Of a stretch of 64,000 nucleotides of DNA, positions 1 through 11,771 are shown in pieces (position 1 is the first letter of the stretch; every line of letters begins with the position of its first letter). The translations under genes and the position numbers were made by a program. This DNA comes from Argopecten irradians (taxonomy: Eukaryota > Mollusca > Bivalvia > Pectinida > Pectinidae): contig NC_091145.1 of assembly GCF_041381155.1 (NCBI RefSeq), positions 40,129,882 through 40,193,881 on the forward strand, written 5' to 3'. Below the pieces are notes generated by a model. That model searched no databases and was not told the origin of the DNA. It saw only the letters and a list, made by a program, of their open reading frames with translations.

Positions 1-139
1 TCTTGTTTAAATACATAAATGTACAAGCGTGCTTTATAAGAATGGCAATTTAAAAAATCATTGTATACTTCTTTCTCGGTTAAATCATTTGAATGATTGT
101 GTTTTCATCAATGTAATGAAGAAAAGTTCTTTCCCACAG

Positions 140-836
140 GTACACATGGTTCTAGAGAATACCCTTGTTATGTTATCTAACGCTACACATAAGTCTGGGA
201 TCAGGAACCTCGTCACCCAAGTACTGGACAGAATCCTCTTCAGTGTCGATCGTCTCGACCAGGTGGGCACATAAACAGATATTTTTGTGTTGATTAGTCT
301 GAAAAATGCTGGTATTTGTTTGGGCTAACGTCCTGTTATAAGTCAAGGTCATTTAAGGACTTCTTTTTATTTAGGATTCTAACTCAAACCCAGAAGGGCT
401 AGTGATGATGTATCGGATCATCTTCACCACTCGGCCGCTGAGGTCACTCCTACAAATACACTTTAAATCTTAAGCACTTCTCTTTACACTATGCCAGATA
501 TCTTGTTTTAAGCTTTCAGCATGCAGGAATATTGATAATTCAGAATTCCATGAAATGTTATATATTGATTACAAAGTTCTGTACTATTGAAAACTAAATA
601 CAAAGTCTGAGCTAGGTGTTATACAGTTCTATGAAGAATGTTTTATAATCCTACAGATTTTTGACAACAGTCGCCTGACAGAGAATCATTTGAGGAGGAT
701 TTCACGACTTGAAACATCCATCAGACGTAACTTGAAAACAATGGCCGCGTATGTTCCCTGGATACAACAACAGATCTCTAAGTCAAAACAGGCTATCCTG
801 GATCAACCCATCGATACGTCTTCAAACTTTTCTTGA
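140..836 (+). CDS. 3' terminal two coding exons of an unrecognised protein (partial)
   Basis: Two exons can be read. Exon 140-262 follows a CAG acceptor and ends CAG|GTGGGC. Exon 657-836 follows a CTACAG acceptor and ends in TGA at 834-836. Both junctions are phase 0, and the joined frame is open for 100 codons. The peptide is hydrophilic and probably alpha-helical, with heptad-like Leu/Ile/Val spacing (for example ILFSVDRLDQ joined to IFDNSRLTEN, then RISRLETSIRRNL) and a conserved-looking AAYVPWIQQQISKSK stretch near the end. The C-terminus is SSNFS. No signal peptide, membrane segment or catalytic motif is visible in this portion. The earlier exons lie left of the window. I do not recognise the family, and a coiled-coil or helical-repeat protein is as much as can be said. 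The splice signals and the open joined frame make the exon calls fairly secure; the function is unknown. Confidence 0.7.
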
Positions 837-992
837 ATCAATAGGGAGTGGCGAGGGTTCTAAAAGTGCTGGTCGGTAAAAGTTTCAGTGGAGGAATTCG
901 AGTAGGATACAAAAATATTATAACCATTGTTAGTCTTGTTATTATGAGCGTGAATAATGTGCAATATCAAAGTAGAGTGTTACCGTTAAACA

Positions 993-1121
993 TGTAGCGG
1001 GATTGGACTGGGTCGATCATCGGTGACCAGATAGCTCAGTTTGTAGAGCACTCGGCTAGTGTTCTGAGGGTCCCTGGTTCGAATCCTGGTCTTGCCGCTA
1101 CATTTTCTCCTCTCCTGTTAC
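993..1121 (+). mobile_element. tRNA-Thr-like element with short terminal inverted repeats (copy 1)
   Basis: A tRNA-like body lies at about 1025-1097. It has an A box (TAGCTCAGTTTGTAGAGCA), an AGT-type anticodon loop and a B box (GGTTCGAATCC). It is embedded in conserved non-tRNA flanks: a TGTAGCGGGATTGGACTGGG leader on the left and CCGCTACATTTTCTCCTCTC on the right. TGTAGCGG and CCGCTACA form an 8-bp inverted pair. Three more copies with the same flanks are at 10039, 17140 and 17348. This marks it as a dispersed repeat (tRNA-derived SINE or similar) rather than a single functional tRNA gene. Confidence 0.7.
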
Positions 1122-1569
1122 AAACATCTCAATAAACTGCCATGTTATATCTCATTGATGGTGCCTCAATGATGTGGAAGACTACCGAAAAATGTAGGAT
1201 GGATGGATGGATTATTAAAACTAGAGATTGACTAAATGATTATATAACTTTAAAACATTTATTTTAGATGATTATTTACAAGTGTATACATTTCATATTT
1301 CTTTTATTTGTGATGTCAAGATTAAAAGAATTTGTGATATTTTACACACTTTTCCTATTTGTTAATTTTCTTTCTTTTATTTAATGTCTTTTTATATTTT
1401 ACATGAAAACCTGTGATAAATATTTATTGATAAATGTTAGTTGTTAAATAAATATTTATTTTACCTGAAAATTATGTTTTTGTAATCAATTGTCGGGATA
1501 CGTTGTAGTACTTTGATCATATATCACATTATGTCAACATGACAGATTTCTCATAAATATTCCTCATAT
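1122..1569. other. AT-rich intergenic stretch
   Basis: This stretch has no convincing ORF or exon. It contains a short GGATGGATGGAT run near 1198 and several AATAAA-like hexamers (for example near 1447) that could serve the upstream gene as polyadenylation signals, but none is singled out by the sequence. Confidence 0.4.
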
Positions 1570-4500
1570 AGGGGGTCGCGGTTGGTGAGTGGTTGAGATG
1601 TCCTAACATAGTACATGTACTACAAGCCCACTACCACCTCTGGGGCCGCCGTTGGTGAGTGGTTGAGATGTCCTGACATATTACATGTACTTCAAGCCCA
1701 CTACCACCTCTGGGGCTGCGTTTGATGAGTGGTTGAGATGTCCTGACATATTACATGTACTACAAGCCCACTACCACCTCTGGGGCCGCCGTTGGTGAGT
1801 GGTTAAGATGTCCTGACATATTACATGTACTATAAGCCCACTACCACCTCTAGGGCCGCGGTTGGTGAGTGGTTAAGATGTCCTATGACATATTACATGT
1901 ACCACAAGCCTACTTCCACCTCTTGGGTCGCGGTTGGTGAGTGGTTAAGATGTCCTATGACATATTACATGTACTACAAGCCTACTTCCACCTCTTGGGT
2001 CGCGGTTGGTGAGTGGTTAAGATGTCCTATGACATATTACATGTACCAATTACATGTACCACAAGCCTACTACCACCTCTAGGGCCGCGGTTGGTGAGTG
2101 GTTAAGATGTCCTGACATATTACATGTACTACAAGCCCACTACCACCTCTGGGGCCGCAGTTGGTGAACGGTTGTATTACATGTACTACAAGCCCACTAC
2201 AACCTCTGGGGCCACGGTTGGTGAGTGGTTAAGATATCCTAACATATTACATGTACTACAAGCCCACTACCACCTCTGGGGCCGCGGTTGGTGAGTGGTT
2301 AAGATGTCCTGACATATTACATGTACTACAAGCCCACTACCACCTCTGGGGCCGCGGTTGGTGAGTGGTTAAGATGTCCTGACATATTACATGTACTACA
2401 AGCCCACTACCACCTCTGGGGCCGCGGTTGGTGAACGGTTGTATTACATGTACTACAAGCCCACTACCACCTCTGGGGCCGCGGTTGGTGAGTGGTTAAG
2501 ATGTCCTGACATATTACATGTACTACAAGCCCACTACCACCTCTGGGGCCGCGGTTGGTGAGTGGTTAAGATGTCCTGATATATTACATGTACTACAAGC
2601 CCACTACCACCTCATGGGCCGCGGTTGGTGAACGGTTGTATTACATGTACTACAAGCCCACTACCACCTCTGGGGCCACGGTTGGTGAGTAGTTAAGATG
2701 TCCTAACATATTACATGTACTACAAGCCCACTACCACCTCTAGGGCCGCGGTTGGTGAGTGGTTCAGATGTCCTGACATATTACATGTACTACAAGCCCA
2801 CTACCACCTCTGGGGCCACGGTTGGTGAGTAGTTAAGATGTCCTAACATATTACATGTACTACAAGCCCACTACCACCTCTAGGGCCGCGGTTGGTGAGT
2901 GGTTCAGATGTCCTGACATATTACATGTACTACAAGCTCACTACCACCTCTGGGGACGCGGTTGGTGAACGGTTGTATTACATGTACTACAAGCCCACTA
3001 CCACCTCTGGGGCCGCGGTTGGTGAGTGGTTAAGATGTCCTGACATATTACATGTATTACAAGCCCACTACCACCTCTGGGGCCGCGGTTGGTGAGTGGT
3101 TAAGATGTCCTGACATATTACATGTACTACAAGCCCACTACCACCTCTTGGGCCGCGGTTGGTGAACGGTTGTAGATTCCTAGACATAGTACTACAAGCC
3201 CACTACCACCTCTGGGGCCACGGTTGGTGAGTGGTTAAGATGTCCTAACATATTACATGTACTACAAGCCCACTACCACCTCTAGGGCCGCGGTTGGTGA
3301 GTGGTTAAGATGTCCTGACATATTACATGTACTACAAGCCCACTACCACCTCTAGGGCCGCGGTTGGTGAGTGGTTAAGATGTCCTGACATATTACATGT
3401 ACTACAAGCCCACTACCACCTCTAGGGCCGCGGTTGGTGAGTGGTTAAGATGTCCTGACATATTACATGTACTACAAGCCCACTACCACCTCTGGGGCCG
3501 CGGTTGGTGAGTTGTTAAGATGTCCTAACATATTACATGTACTACAAGCCCACTACCACCTCTAGGGCCGCGGTTGGTGAGTGGTTAAGATGTCCTGACA
3601 TATTACATGTACTACAAGCCCACTACCACCTCTAGGGCCGCGGTTGGTGAGTGGTTAAGATGTCCTAACATATTACATGTACTACAAGCCCACTACCACC
3701 TCTAGGGCCGCGGTTGGTGAGTGGTTAAGATGTCCTATAACATATTACATGTACCACAAGCCTACTACCACCTCTGGGGTCGCGGTTGGTGAGTGGTTAA
3801 GATGTCCTAACATATTACATGTACTACAAGCCCACTACCACCTCTAGGGCCGCGGTTGGTGAGTGGTTAAGATGTCCTGACATATTACATGTACTACAAG
3901 CCCACTACCACCTCTAGGGTCGCGGTTGGTGAGTGGTTAAGATGTCCTGACATATTACATGTACACAAGCCCACTACCACCTCTAGGGCCGTGGTTGGTG
4001 AGTGGTTAAGATGTCCTATAACAAATTACATGTACCACAAGCCTACTACCACCTCTTGGGCCGCGGTTGGTGAGTGGTTAAGATGTCCTATAACATATTA
4101 CATGTACCACAAGCCTACTACCACCTCTGGGGTGGCCGTTGATGAGTGGTTGAGATGTCCTGACACATTACATGTACTACAAGCCCACTACCACCTCTAG
4201 GGCCGCGGTTGGGGAGTGGTTAAGATGTCCTATGACATATTACATGTACCACAAGCCTACTACCACCGCTAGGGCCGCGGTTGGTGAGTGGTTCAGATGT
4301 CCTGACATATTACAATTACTACAAGCTCACTACCACCTCTGGGGCTGCGGTTGTTGAACGGTTGTATTACATGTACTACAAGCCCACTACCATCTCTGGG
4401 GCCACGGTTGGTTAGTGGTTAAGATGTCCTAACATATTACATGTACTACAAGCCCACTACCACCTCTGGGGCCGGGGTCGGTGAGTGGTTAAAATGTCCT

Positions 4501-7500
4501 TACATATAACATGTACTACAAGCCCACTACCACCTCTAGGGCCGCGGTTGGTGAGTGGTTAAGATGTCCTATGACATATTACATGTACCACAAGCCTACT
4601 ACCACCTCTTGGGCCGCGGTTGGTGAGTGGTTCAGATGTCCTGACATATTACATGTACTACAAGCTCACTACCACCTCTTGGGCCGCGGTTGGTGAACGG
4701 TTGTATTACATGTTCTACAAGACCACTACAACCTCTGGGGCCACGGTTGGTGAGTGGTTAAGATGTCCTAACATATTACATGTACTACAAGCCCACTACC
4801 ACCTCTGGGGCCGCGGTTGGTGAGTGGTTAAGATGTCCTGACATATTACATGTACTACAAGCCCACTACCACCTCTGGGGCCGCGGTTGGTGAGTGGTTA
4901 AGATGTCCTGACATATTACATGTACTACAAGCTCACTACCACCTCTGGGGACGCGGTTGGTGAGTGGTTAAGTGAACGGTTAACATATTACATGTACTAC
5001 AAGCCCACTACCACCTCTGGGGCCACGGTTGGTGAGTGGTTAAGATGTCCTGACATATTACATGTACTACAAGCCCACTACCACCTCTGGGGCCGCGGTT
5101 GGTGAACGGTTGTATTACATGTACTACAAGCCCACTACCACCTCTGGGGCCACAGTTGGTGAGTAGTTAAGATGTCCTAACATATTACATGTACTACAAG
5201 CCCACTACCACCTCTAGGGGCCGCGGTTGGTGAGTGGTTAAGTTAAGATGTCCTGACATATTACATGTACAACAAGCCCACTACCACCTCTAGGGCCGCG
5301 GTTGGTGAGTGGTTAAGATGTCCTGACATATTACATGTACTACAAGCCCACTACCACCTCTAGGGCCGCGGTTGGTGAGTGGTTAAGATGTCCTGACATA
5401 TTACATGTACAACAAGCCTACTACCACCTCTAGGGTCGCGGTTTGTGAGTGGTTAAGATGTCCTGACATATTACATGTACTACAAGCCCACTACCACCTC
5501 TAGGGCCGCGGTTGGTGAGTGGTTAAGATGTCCTATAACATATTACATGTACCACAAGCCCACTACCACCTCTAGGGCCGCGGTTGGTGAGTGGTTAAGA
5601 TGTCCTGACATATTACATGTACTACAAGCCCACTACCACCTCTGGGGCCGCGGTTGGTGAGTGGTTAAGATGTCCTAACATATTACATGTACAACAAGCC
5701 CACTACCACCTCTAGGGTCGCGGTTGGTGAGTGGTTAAGATGTCCTGACATATTACATGTACTACAAGCCCACTACCACCTCTAGGGCCGCGGTTGGTGA
5801 GTGGTTAAGATGTCCTATAACCAATTACATGTACCACAAGCCTACTACCACCTCTTGGGCCGCGGTTGGTGAGTGGTTAAGATGTCCTATAACATATTAC
5901 ATGTACCACAAGCCTACTACCACCTCTGGGGGGCCGTTGATGAGTGGTTGAGATGTCCTGACACATTACATGTACTACAAGCCCACTACCACCTCTAAGG
6001 CTGCGGTTGGGGAGTGGTTAAGATGTCCTATGACATATTACATGTACCACAAGCCTACTACCACCGCTAGGGCCGCGGTTGGTGAGTGGTTCAGATGTCC
6101 TGACATATTACAATTACTACAAGCTCACTACCACCTCTAGGGCCGCGGTTGGTGAGTGGTTAAGATGTCCTATAACCAATTACATGTACCACAAGCCTAC
6201 TACCACCTCTAGGGTCGCGGTTTGTGAGTGGTTAAGATGTCCTGACATATTACATGTACTACAAGCCCACTACCACCTCTAGGGTCGCGGTTGGTGAGTG
6301 GTTAAGATGTCCTATAACCAATTACATGTACCACAAGCCTACTACCACCTCTAGGGTCGCGGTTGGTGAGTGGTTAAGATGTCCTGACATATTACATGTA
6401 CTACAAGCCCACTACCACCTCTAGGGCCGCGGTTGGTGAGTGGTTAAGATGTCCTAACATATTACATGTACAACAAGCCCACTACCACCTCTAGGGTCGC
6501 GGTTGGTGAGTGGTTAAGATGTCCTGACATATTACATGTACTACAAGCCCACTACCACCTCTAGGGCCGCGGTTGGTGAGTGGTTAAGATGTCCTATAAC
6601 CAATTACATGTACCACAAGCCTACTACCACCTCTTGGGCCGCGGTTGGTGAGTGGTTAAGATGTCCTATAACATATTACATGTACCACAAGCCTACTACC
6701 ACCTCTGGGGTGGCCGTTGATGAGTGGTTGAGATGTCCTGACACATTACATGTACTACAAGCCCACTACCACCTCTAAGGCTGCGGTTGGGGAGTGGTTA
6801 AGATGTCCTATGACATATTACATGTACCACAAGCCTACTACCACCGCTAGGGCCGCGGTTGGTGAGTGGTTCAGATGTCCTGACATATTACAATTACTAC
6901 AAGCTCACTACCACCTCTGGGGCCGCGGTTGGTGAACGGTTGTATTACATGTACTACAAGCCCACTACCATCTCTGGGGCCACGGTTGGTTAGTGGTTAA
7001 GATGTCCTAACATATTACATGTACTACAAGCCCACTACCACCTCTGGGGCCGGGGTTGGTGAGTGGTTAAAATGTCCTGACATATTACATGTACAACAAG
7101 CCCACTTCCACCTCTAGGGTCGCGGTTGGTGAGTGGTTAAGATGTCCTGACATATTACATGTACTACAAGCCCACTACCACCTCTAGGGCCGCGGTTGGT
7201 GAGTGGTTAAGATGTCCTATGACAAATTACATGTACCACAAGCCTACTACCACCTCTTGGGCCGCGGTTGGTGAGTGGTTAAGATGTCCTATAACATATT
7301 ACATGTACCACAAGGCTACTTCCACCTCTAGGGCCGCGGTTGGTGAGTGGTTAAGATGTCCTATGACATGTTACATGTACCACAAGCCTACTACCACCTC
7401 TGGGGCTGCGGTTGGTGAGTGGTTAAGATGTCCTATGACATATTACATGTACTACAAGCCCACTACCACCTCTGGGGTGGCCGTTGGTGAGTGGATAAGA

Positions 7501-7975
7501 TGTCATATGACATATTACATGTACCACAAGCCTACTACCACCTCTGGGGCCGCGGTTGATGAGTGGTTGAGATGTCCTGACATATTACATGTACTACAAG
7601 CCCACTACCACCTCTAGGGCTGCGGTTGGTGAGTTGTTAAGATGTCCTGACATATTACATGTACTACAAGCCCACTACCACCTCTGGGGCCGCGGTTGGT
7701 GAGTGGTTAAGATGTCCTATGACATATTACATGTACTACAAGCCCACTACCACCTCTGGGGTGGCCGTTGGTGAGTGGTTAAGATGTCCTGACATATTAC
7801 ATGTACTACAAGCCCACTACCACCTCTAGGGCCGCGGTTGGTGAGTGGTTAAGATGTCCTATGACATATTACATGTACCACAAGCCTACTACCACCTCTT
7901 GGGCCGCGGTTAGTGAGTGGATAAGATGTCATATGACATATTATATGTACCACAAACCTACTACCACCTTGGGTG
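1570..7975 (+). repeat. Satellite array, 70-bp unit (about 90 copies), derived from a SINE tRNA-like head
   Basis: The unit runs from GGTTGGTGAGTGGTTAAGAT through GTCCTGACATATTACATGTA and CTACAAGCCCACTACCACCT to CTAGGGCCGC. The basic period is 70 bp, as measured at 3301 to 3371. Variants include a TCCTATGACAT or TCCTATAACAT form (+2 bp) and a deleted form with GGTTGGTGAACGGTTGTATT. Longer blocks recur almost unchanged at about 4120-4350, 5920-6130 and 6700-6930, so there is higher-order structure. The unit matches the 5' head (A-box region, GTGGTTAAGATGTCCTGACA and onward) of the SINE copies at 7976-8190 and 51046-51262. Short ORFs with the recurrent peptide YYKPTTTSRAAVGEWLRCP are by-products of the repeat, not genes. 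Confidence 0.93.
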
Positions 7976-8190
7976 TTTGAGTGGTTAAAAAATCCTTACA
8001 TATCACCACAAGCCCTTCACTTCTGGGGCAATGGACAGTGGCTAAGCGGTTAAGATGTCCTGACATATTACCAAAAGTCCTTCACTCCTGGGCCTCGAGT
8101 TTGAATCCAATGTTGGGCAGTTCCCAGGCACTGACTGCTGGTTGGTGGTTTGGCCCTTGCTTTTAATAGGATATTCAATCAAACAAACCA
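7976..8190 (+). mobile_element. tRNA(Leu/Ser-like)-derived SINE at the satellite edge
   Basis: After one degenerate satellite unit, the sequence continues as a SINE. It has an A-box-like GTGGCTAAGCGGTTAAGATG (8039 onward) and GTCCTGACATATTACC. A B-box-like CGAGTTTGAATCC follows at about 8096, and then the non-tRNA body GGGCAGTTCCCAGGCACTGA. The tail TTAATAGGATATTCAATCAA leads into AAACAAACC. Part of the body is deleted relative to the copy at 51046. It shares its head with the array on its left, which identifies the likely source of the satellite unit. Confidence 0.75.
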
Positions 8191-8261
8191 GACTGTTACT
8201 GGAGACTTCATACAGAATCTGACGTCTATTTGTACCAGACTTGTTTACAGTCACAATAACT

Positions 8262-8400
8262 GGGCCGTGAGTTTGAATCACATGTGGGCCAGTTGCTAGG
8301 TACAGACCACTGGTCTGTGGTTTTTCTCTAGATGCTCGGGTTTTCCTCCGCCTTCAAACCTGGCATGACCTTACATGACCCTGACTGTTACTGAGATAAA
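8262..8400 (+). mobile_element. SINE fragment, same family (B box to tail)
   Basis: GGGCCGTGAGTTTGAATCAC, GGGCCAGTTGCTAGGTACAG, TTTTTCTCTAGATGCTCGGG and CATGACCCTGACTGTTACTG align in order with the body and tail of the SINE at 51046-51262. The tRNA-like head is missing. Confidence 0.65.
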
Positions 8401-10038
8401 AAAACGTACTGTATACAACTTATATAGTACAACCGACCTGTATATAAAGACAACCCTCCTTGCCAGCCGATAAATTACTGTTAAATTCTGTGCGACTGTG
8501 AGACTTAAAAAAAAAACAGTATTCAATTTTCAATTAAGAATATGAGACATTACAAGTATGATATAAAATAAGGACCAAGGAACTGTAAATAGACATGCGG
8601 GGATTTGTGTAAATAGAAAAGAGGATCCCGCCAAACCACAACCAAACATAAGGATCTTAAGGATTAAGATAAAGTAACATTAAGGAAAAGGCGCAACTGA
8701 ACATCAATGATTACGAACTATTCAAGGTGGTCAAGAGACGAAATCGTCTAACTAACAGACCGAAGCCAGGTAGAGCAGGTAGTAGAGTACATGAATTGGA
8801 TCGTGAGTTATTGATTACAACTGTACATACAAATGATAATATGAGTATTCAAATGAAAGTATGATCATATACATAGTAAATTAGGATGTATAAATGAAGC
8901 CAGAAAATATGAATATCGTACCTATTTAGTCAAGGGAAAGCAATACCTCAGTAAAAGATATCAATCTAATTAAAGTATATGATTTTAAATGAGTGTTCAT
9001 TTCCTATGAGATTTTATGAAATGATTCCTAGAAGTTTTAATATTTGCGAGCCATGACAAGCAAAAATAAAAAATTCTATACAAGTTTCATAAAATTTCAT
9101 ATGAATTAAACACAAATTTAAGATAATTTTTATCACAGAAGTACAACAACGTACGAAGAATCCAGAGGAGGCAGCTGTTTTGTCACAACATCCTGAAATC
9201 CTGACATCAAATCATGACGTCATCAGGTGGATTATGTGATGAAATGATATATCATCAATAGAAATTGATACCCATTCAATGAGAAATCTCTGGAGTACCC
9301 AAACACAAACCATTGTCCTTTGGTCATTTACCTTGTAACTGTCCCTCATTGTTTTGGAACTCACAACTATATTTCACTAAAAGAAATCAATATTTTATCA
9401 ATCAAACATCACCAAGAGAAATCAATAATCAGTCATCAAAAAAAATCAATATCTCATCAAGAAAAATAAACATTTAATAATGGAAAACAATATCTCATCA
9501 AAAGAAAGCAATATTCAATCAATCAAAAACAATATCTTACCAAGAGAAATCAACAATCAATCATCGAAAAATCAATATCTCTCCATGAAATCAATATTCA
9601 ATTAATCGAAACAATATCTCACCAAGATATGCTGTTTATACTGTTATATGTTATAAACAACACTCTATATCTTATGTATTTTGCTATATTACATAGGAAG
9701 AAAACTCATATAGGCTGTGCCTGTTGTTTAATCCCTTTTCAAATATATTTGAAATAAAATTTGTTGAAATTAACGCAAAAAATCTAACCAAGAGAAATAA
9801 ATATTCAATCAATAGAAACCAATATTTCATCAAGGACGTATTTATAAATTCTTGATTTCATCAAGAGAAACTCGTATAAGATAAAAAGGAAACATTTGTT
9901 TAAGGGTTACCTCCCCTTGTTTAAAAAATCTTTATCTCTGACTAAACGTAGTAGTCTGGCCTTCCTTCCTTCCTTTGGTATCTTGGTAAATGTCTGTTAA
10001 AAGTGTCAGTCTCTTCTCTTCAGTGGTTTGATTGCTAA
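8401..10038. other. AT-rich intergenic DNA
   Basis: No gene is seen on either strand. The region is rich in A/T runs. Its only structure is the degenerate repeat block at 9370-9640, listed separately. Confidence 0.5.
9370..9640. repeat. Degenerate AT-rich short tandem repeat
   Basis: Loose repetition of AATCAATATCTCATCAAGAGA-like units of about 20-27 bp, with many substitutions (for example near 9410, 9450, 9500, 9540 and 9600). The same motif recurs once or twice to 9870. It appears to be an old decayed minisatellite. Confidence 0.5.
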
Positions 10039-10155
10039 TGTAGTGAAATTGGACTGGGTAAGACATTGGTGACCAGGTAGCACAGTCGGTAGAGCATTCG
10101 CTAGTATTTGGAGGTCTGGTTCGAATCCTGGTATGGCTGTATTTTCTCCTCTACA
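10039..10155 (+). mobile_element. tRNA-Thr-like element (copy 2, diverged)
   Basis: Reads TGTAGTGAAATTGGACTGGG, then GACCAGGTAGCACAGTCGGT, GGTTCGAATCCTGGTATGGC and TGTATTTTCTCCTCT. The order of leader, A box, B box and TTTTCTCCTCT flank is the same as at 993-1121, with substitutions in the terminal repeats and the A box. Confidence 0.65.
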
Positions 10156-10214
10156 CTATATTGAAAATGTATTTCGATTTTTTTTTCACTTGTGCTAGTA
10201 TCATTGAGTTGATT

Positions 10215-10695
10215 CAGAAACAGAAATACATAGAGATTGGAAACTCCTTCTTTGTCTATGTTGACAGGCAGATGGACCTCCAGTTTATAGCCATTTCCTC
10301 TTGGCTAACTACTTTTAAGTGTATTCTTTTAAACATGATGTTTTTGCATCAACACAAAGTTTAAACATTATATCATGGTTTGATGTGATCAGTTTTCCCA
10401 ATTGATGTTATTTAATATGACTTTTGAAAGTATGAAAATGAGTAATTTTACCTGGTTTTTCGAAAATCTGGCATCCAAAACCGGAAGTGCATTTTGTTTT
10501 ATTAACATATAAGTTAAAATATTATTTTTTCTTTCCAAAATCATACTTAAACCATCTGAAAATTATTAAACTTTTATAACATATCAAAGTTATTCTGCTG
10601 TATTTAACTATTTAAGAGTTAGAGGGACATACAGAGGTACATCTGCCTATCGTAAAAATGGCGAAGTTGCCAATCTCTATATATATATGTTTCTG
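10215..10695. mobile_element. Non-autonomous TIR element with 7-bp target duplication
   Basis: The left end CAGAAACAG...ATAGAGATTGG and the right end CCAATCTCTATA...TGTTTCTG are inverted copies. The similarity continues inward through GGCAGATGGACCTCC (left) and the complement of GAGGTACATCTGCC (right), giving imperfect TIRs of about 75 bp. The 481-bp element is bracketed by GTTGATT on both sides (10208-10214 and 10696-10702). There is no transposase ORF. The superfamily is uncertain; hAT-like elements usually duplicate 8 bp, so a 7-bp match is not diagnostic. Confidence 0.75.
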
Positions 10696-10828
10696 GTTGA
10701 TTAGAATGTCAAGGATTTCGACCTCAAAACAAAACTTTGAGAAGGTACACAAAATGTAGTCACCACCGACCATTTAAACATCCTTGGACCTATTGCTTAA
10801 TTTTTAATTTCCATGATAAGGGTCGCTT

Positions 10829-10885
10829 CAACTTCGCTAGCCAAGGGTATTAGTCCATTCTCTTACCACTTGGCTAGCGAAGTTG
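10829..10885. repeat. Perfect 17-bp inverted repeat
   Basis: CAACTTCGCTAGCCAAG at 10829-10845 is matched exactly by its complement CTTGGCTAGCGAAGTTG at 10869-10885, across a 23-bp loop. It may be a relic of a larger TIR element. No other feature is tied to it. Confidence 0.7.
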
Positions 10886-11643
10886 GGGTCACTTTTGCAC
10901 TCTTCTCCATAGTTTCAGAGTTATGTCCCTTGTCATAGCATAATTTAGAACCGTGTTTGATGTTCAAAATGGTTGACTTTGGCCTATTTTCAATATTACT
11001 TGAACTGGACAAAGTGTTTGTAGCTTATTCAAATGTAGAACTGATACTTAAATTCTAGTTCAGACTCTAAAGCTTTGAAAAAGGAAAATAAAAATGTGTC
11101 TTCTGAATGAGCAAGACGATAGTGCTCATAAAATATAATTTAACCTCATCGGAATACAATGTATGTACCTTAAATTACTAACAATGATATCCCAGTCTTC
11201 CATGAATATGATTCATGTATAATTTGGTATTTAGTCGCCAATAAGTGAATAAGTGTGGACTAGGTAACATTTTTGAGAATTCAGCTCCTGGTTTGACCTT
11301 GAAAGGACCTGTTCTACTATTTTATAACCTATAATCTTCTTGCTCTTTCCTAAGACACCCTTTTGAATTTCTACCCATTGCTTGGTGTCCTTGTATATTA
11401 CCCAAAAGGATATGCTCCTGTGTCATGTTTATATAGTTAATTATTGGTTATCAGTGTACGTTAGTTTTAATGGTTGTCGTCAATGCCTCGGGTCAGTATG
11501 ATTATTTTGTAGACAATCCATCGTATACATCAAGAACTTGAAATCAATGTGTTTACAACTGGTGAGTTCTCTGATGAGCATTTAGAAAAAAAAACTCAGT
11601 TATAATTTTAATATCGATCTGTGGTCAGTACCTGTTCTGTAGT

Positions 11644-11771
11644 CACTGTCTAATCCGCTAAACCTGCATATATTATTAGGCTTTTTATATATATATTTAA
11701 AAAAAACTAATAATCTAGGCAGGTTAAGCCAGAAACACACATATATACATGGTTTAACGGACTAGACACTG
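11644..11771. repeat. Imperfect inverted repeat (MITE-like, about 128 bp)
   Basis: CACTGTCTAATCCGCTAAACC and, inverted, GGTTTAACGGACTAGACACTG form arms with few mismatches. A second inner pair is CCTGCATATATTATTAG against CTAATAATCTAGGCAGG. The surroundings (10696-12769) are otherwise AT-rich intergenic DNA with no supported gene. Confidence 0.6.

Noticed and set aside
1825-7617. Many short plus-strand ORFs with the repeated YYKPTTTSRAAVGEWLRCP peptide
   Set aside because: They are translations of the 70-bp satellite. They are short and broken at every length variant, and have no splice or start context.
1570-7975. CRISPR-like array
   Set aside because: The units are adjacent with no unique spacers. 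The setting is eukaryotic, with introns and SINEs, so it is a satellite.
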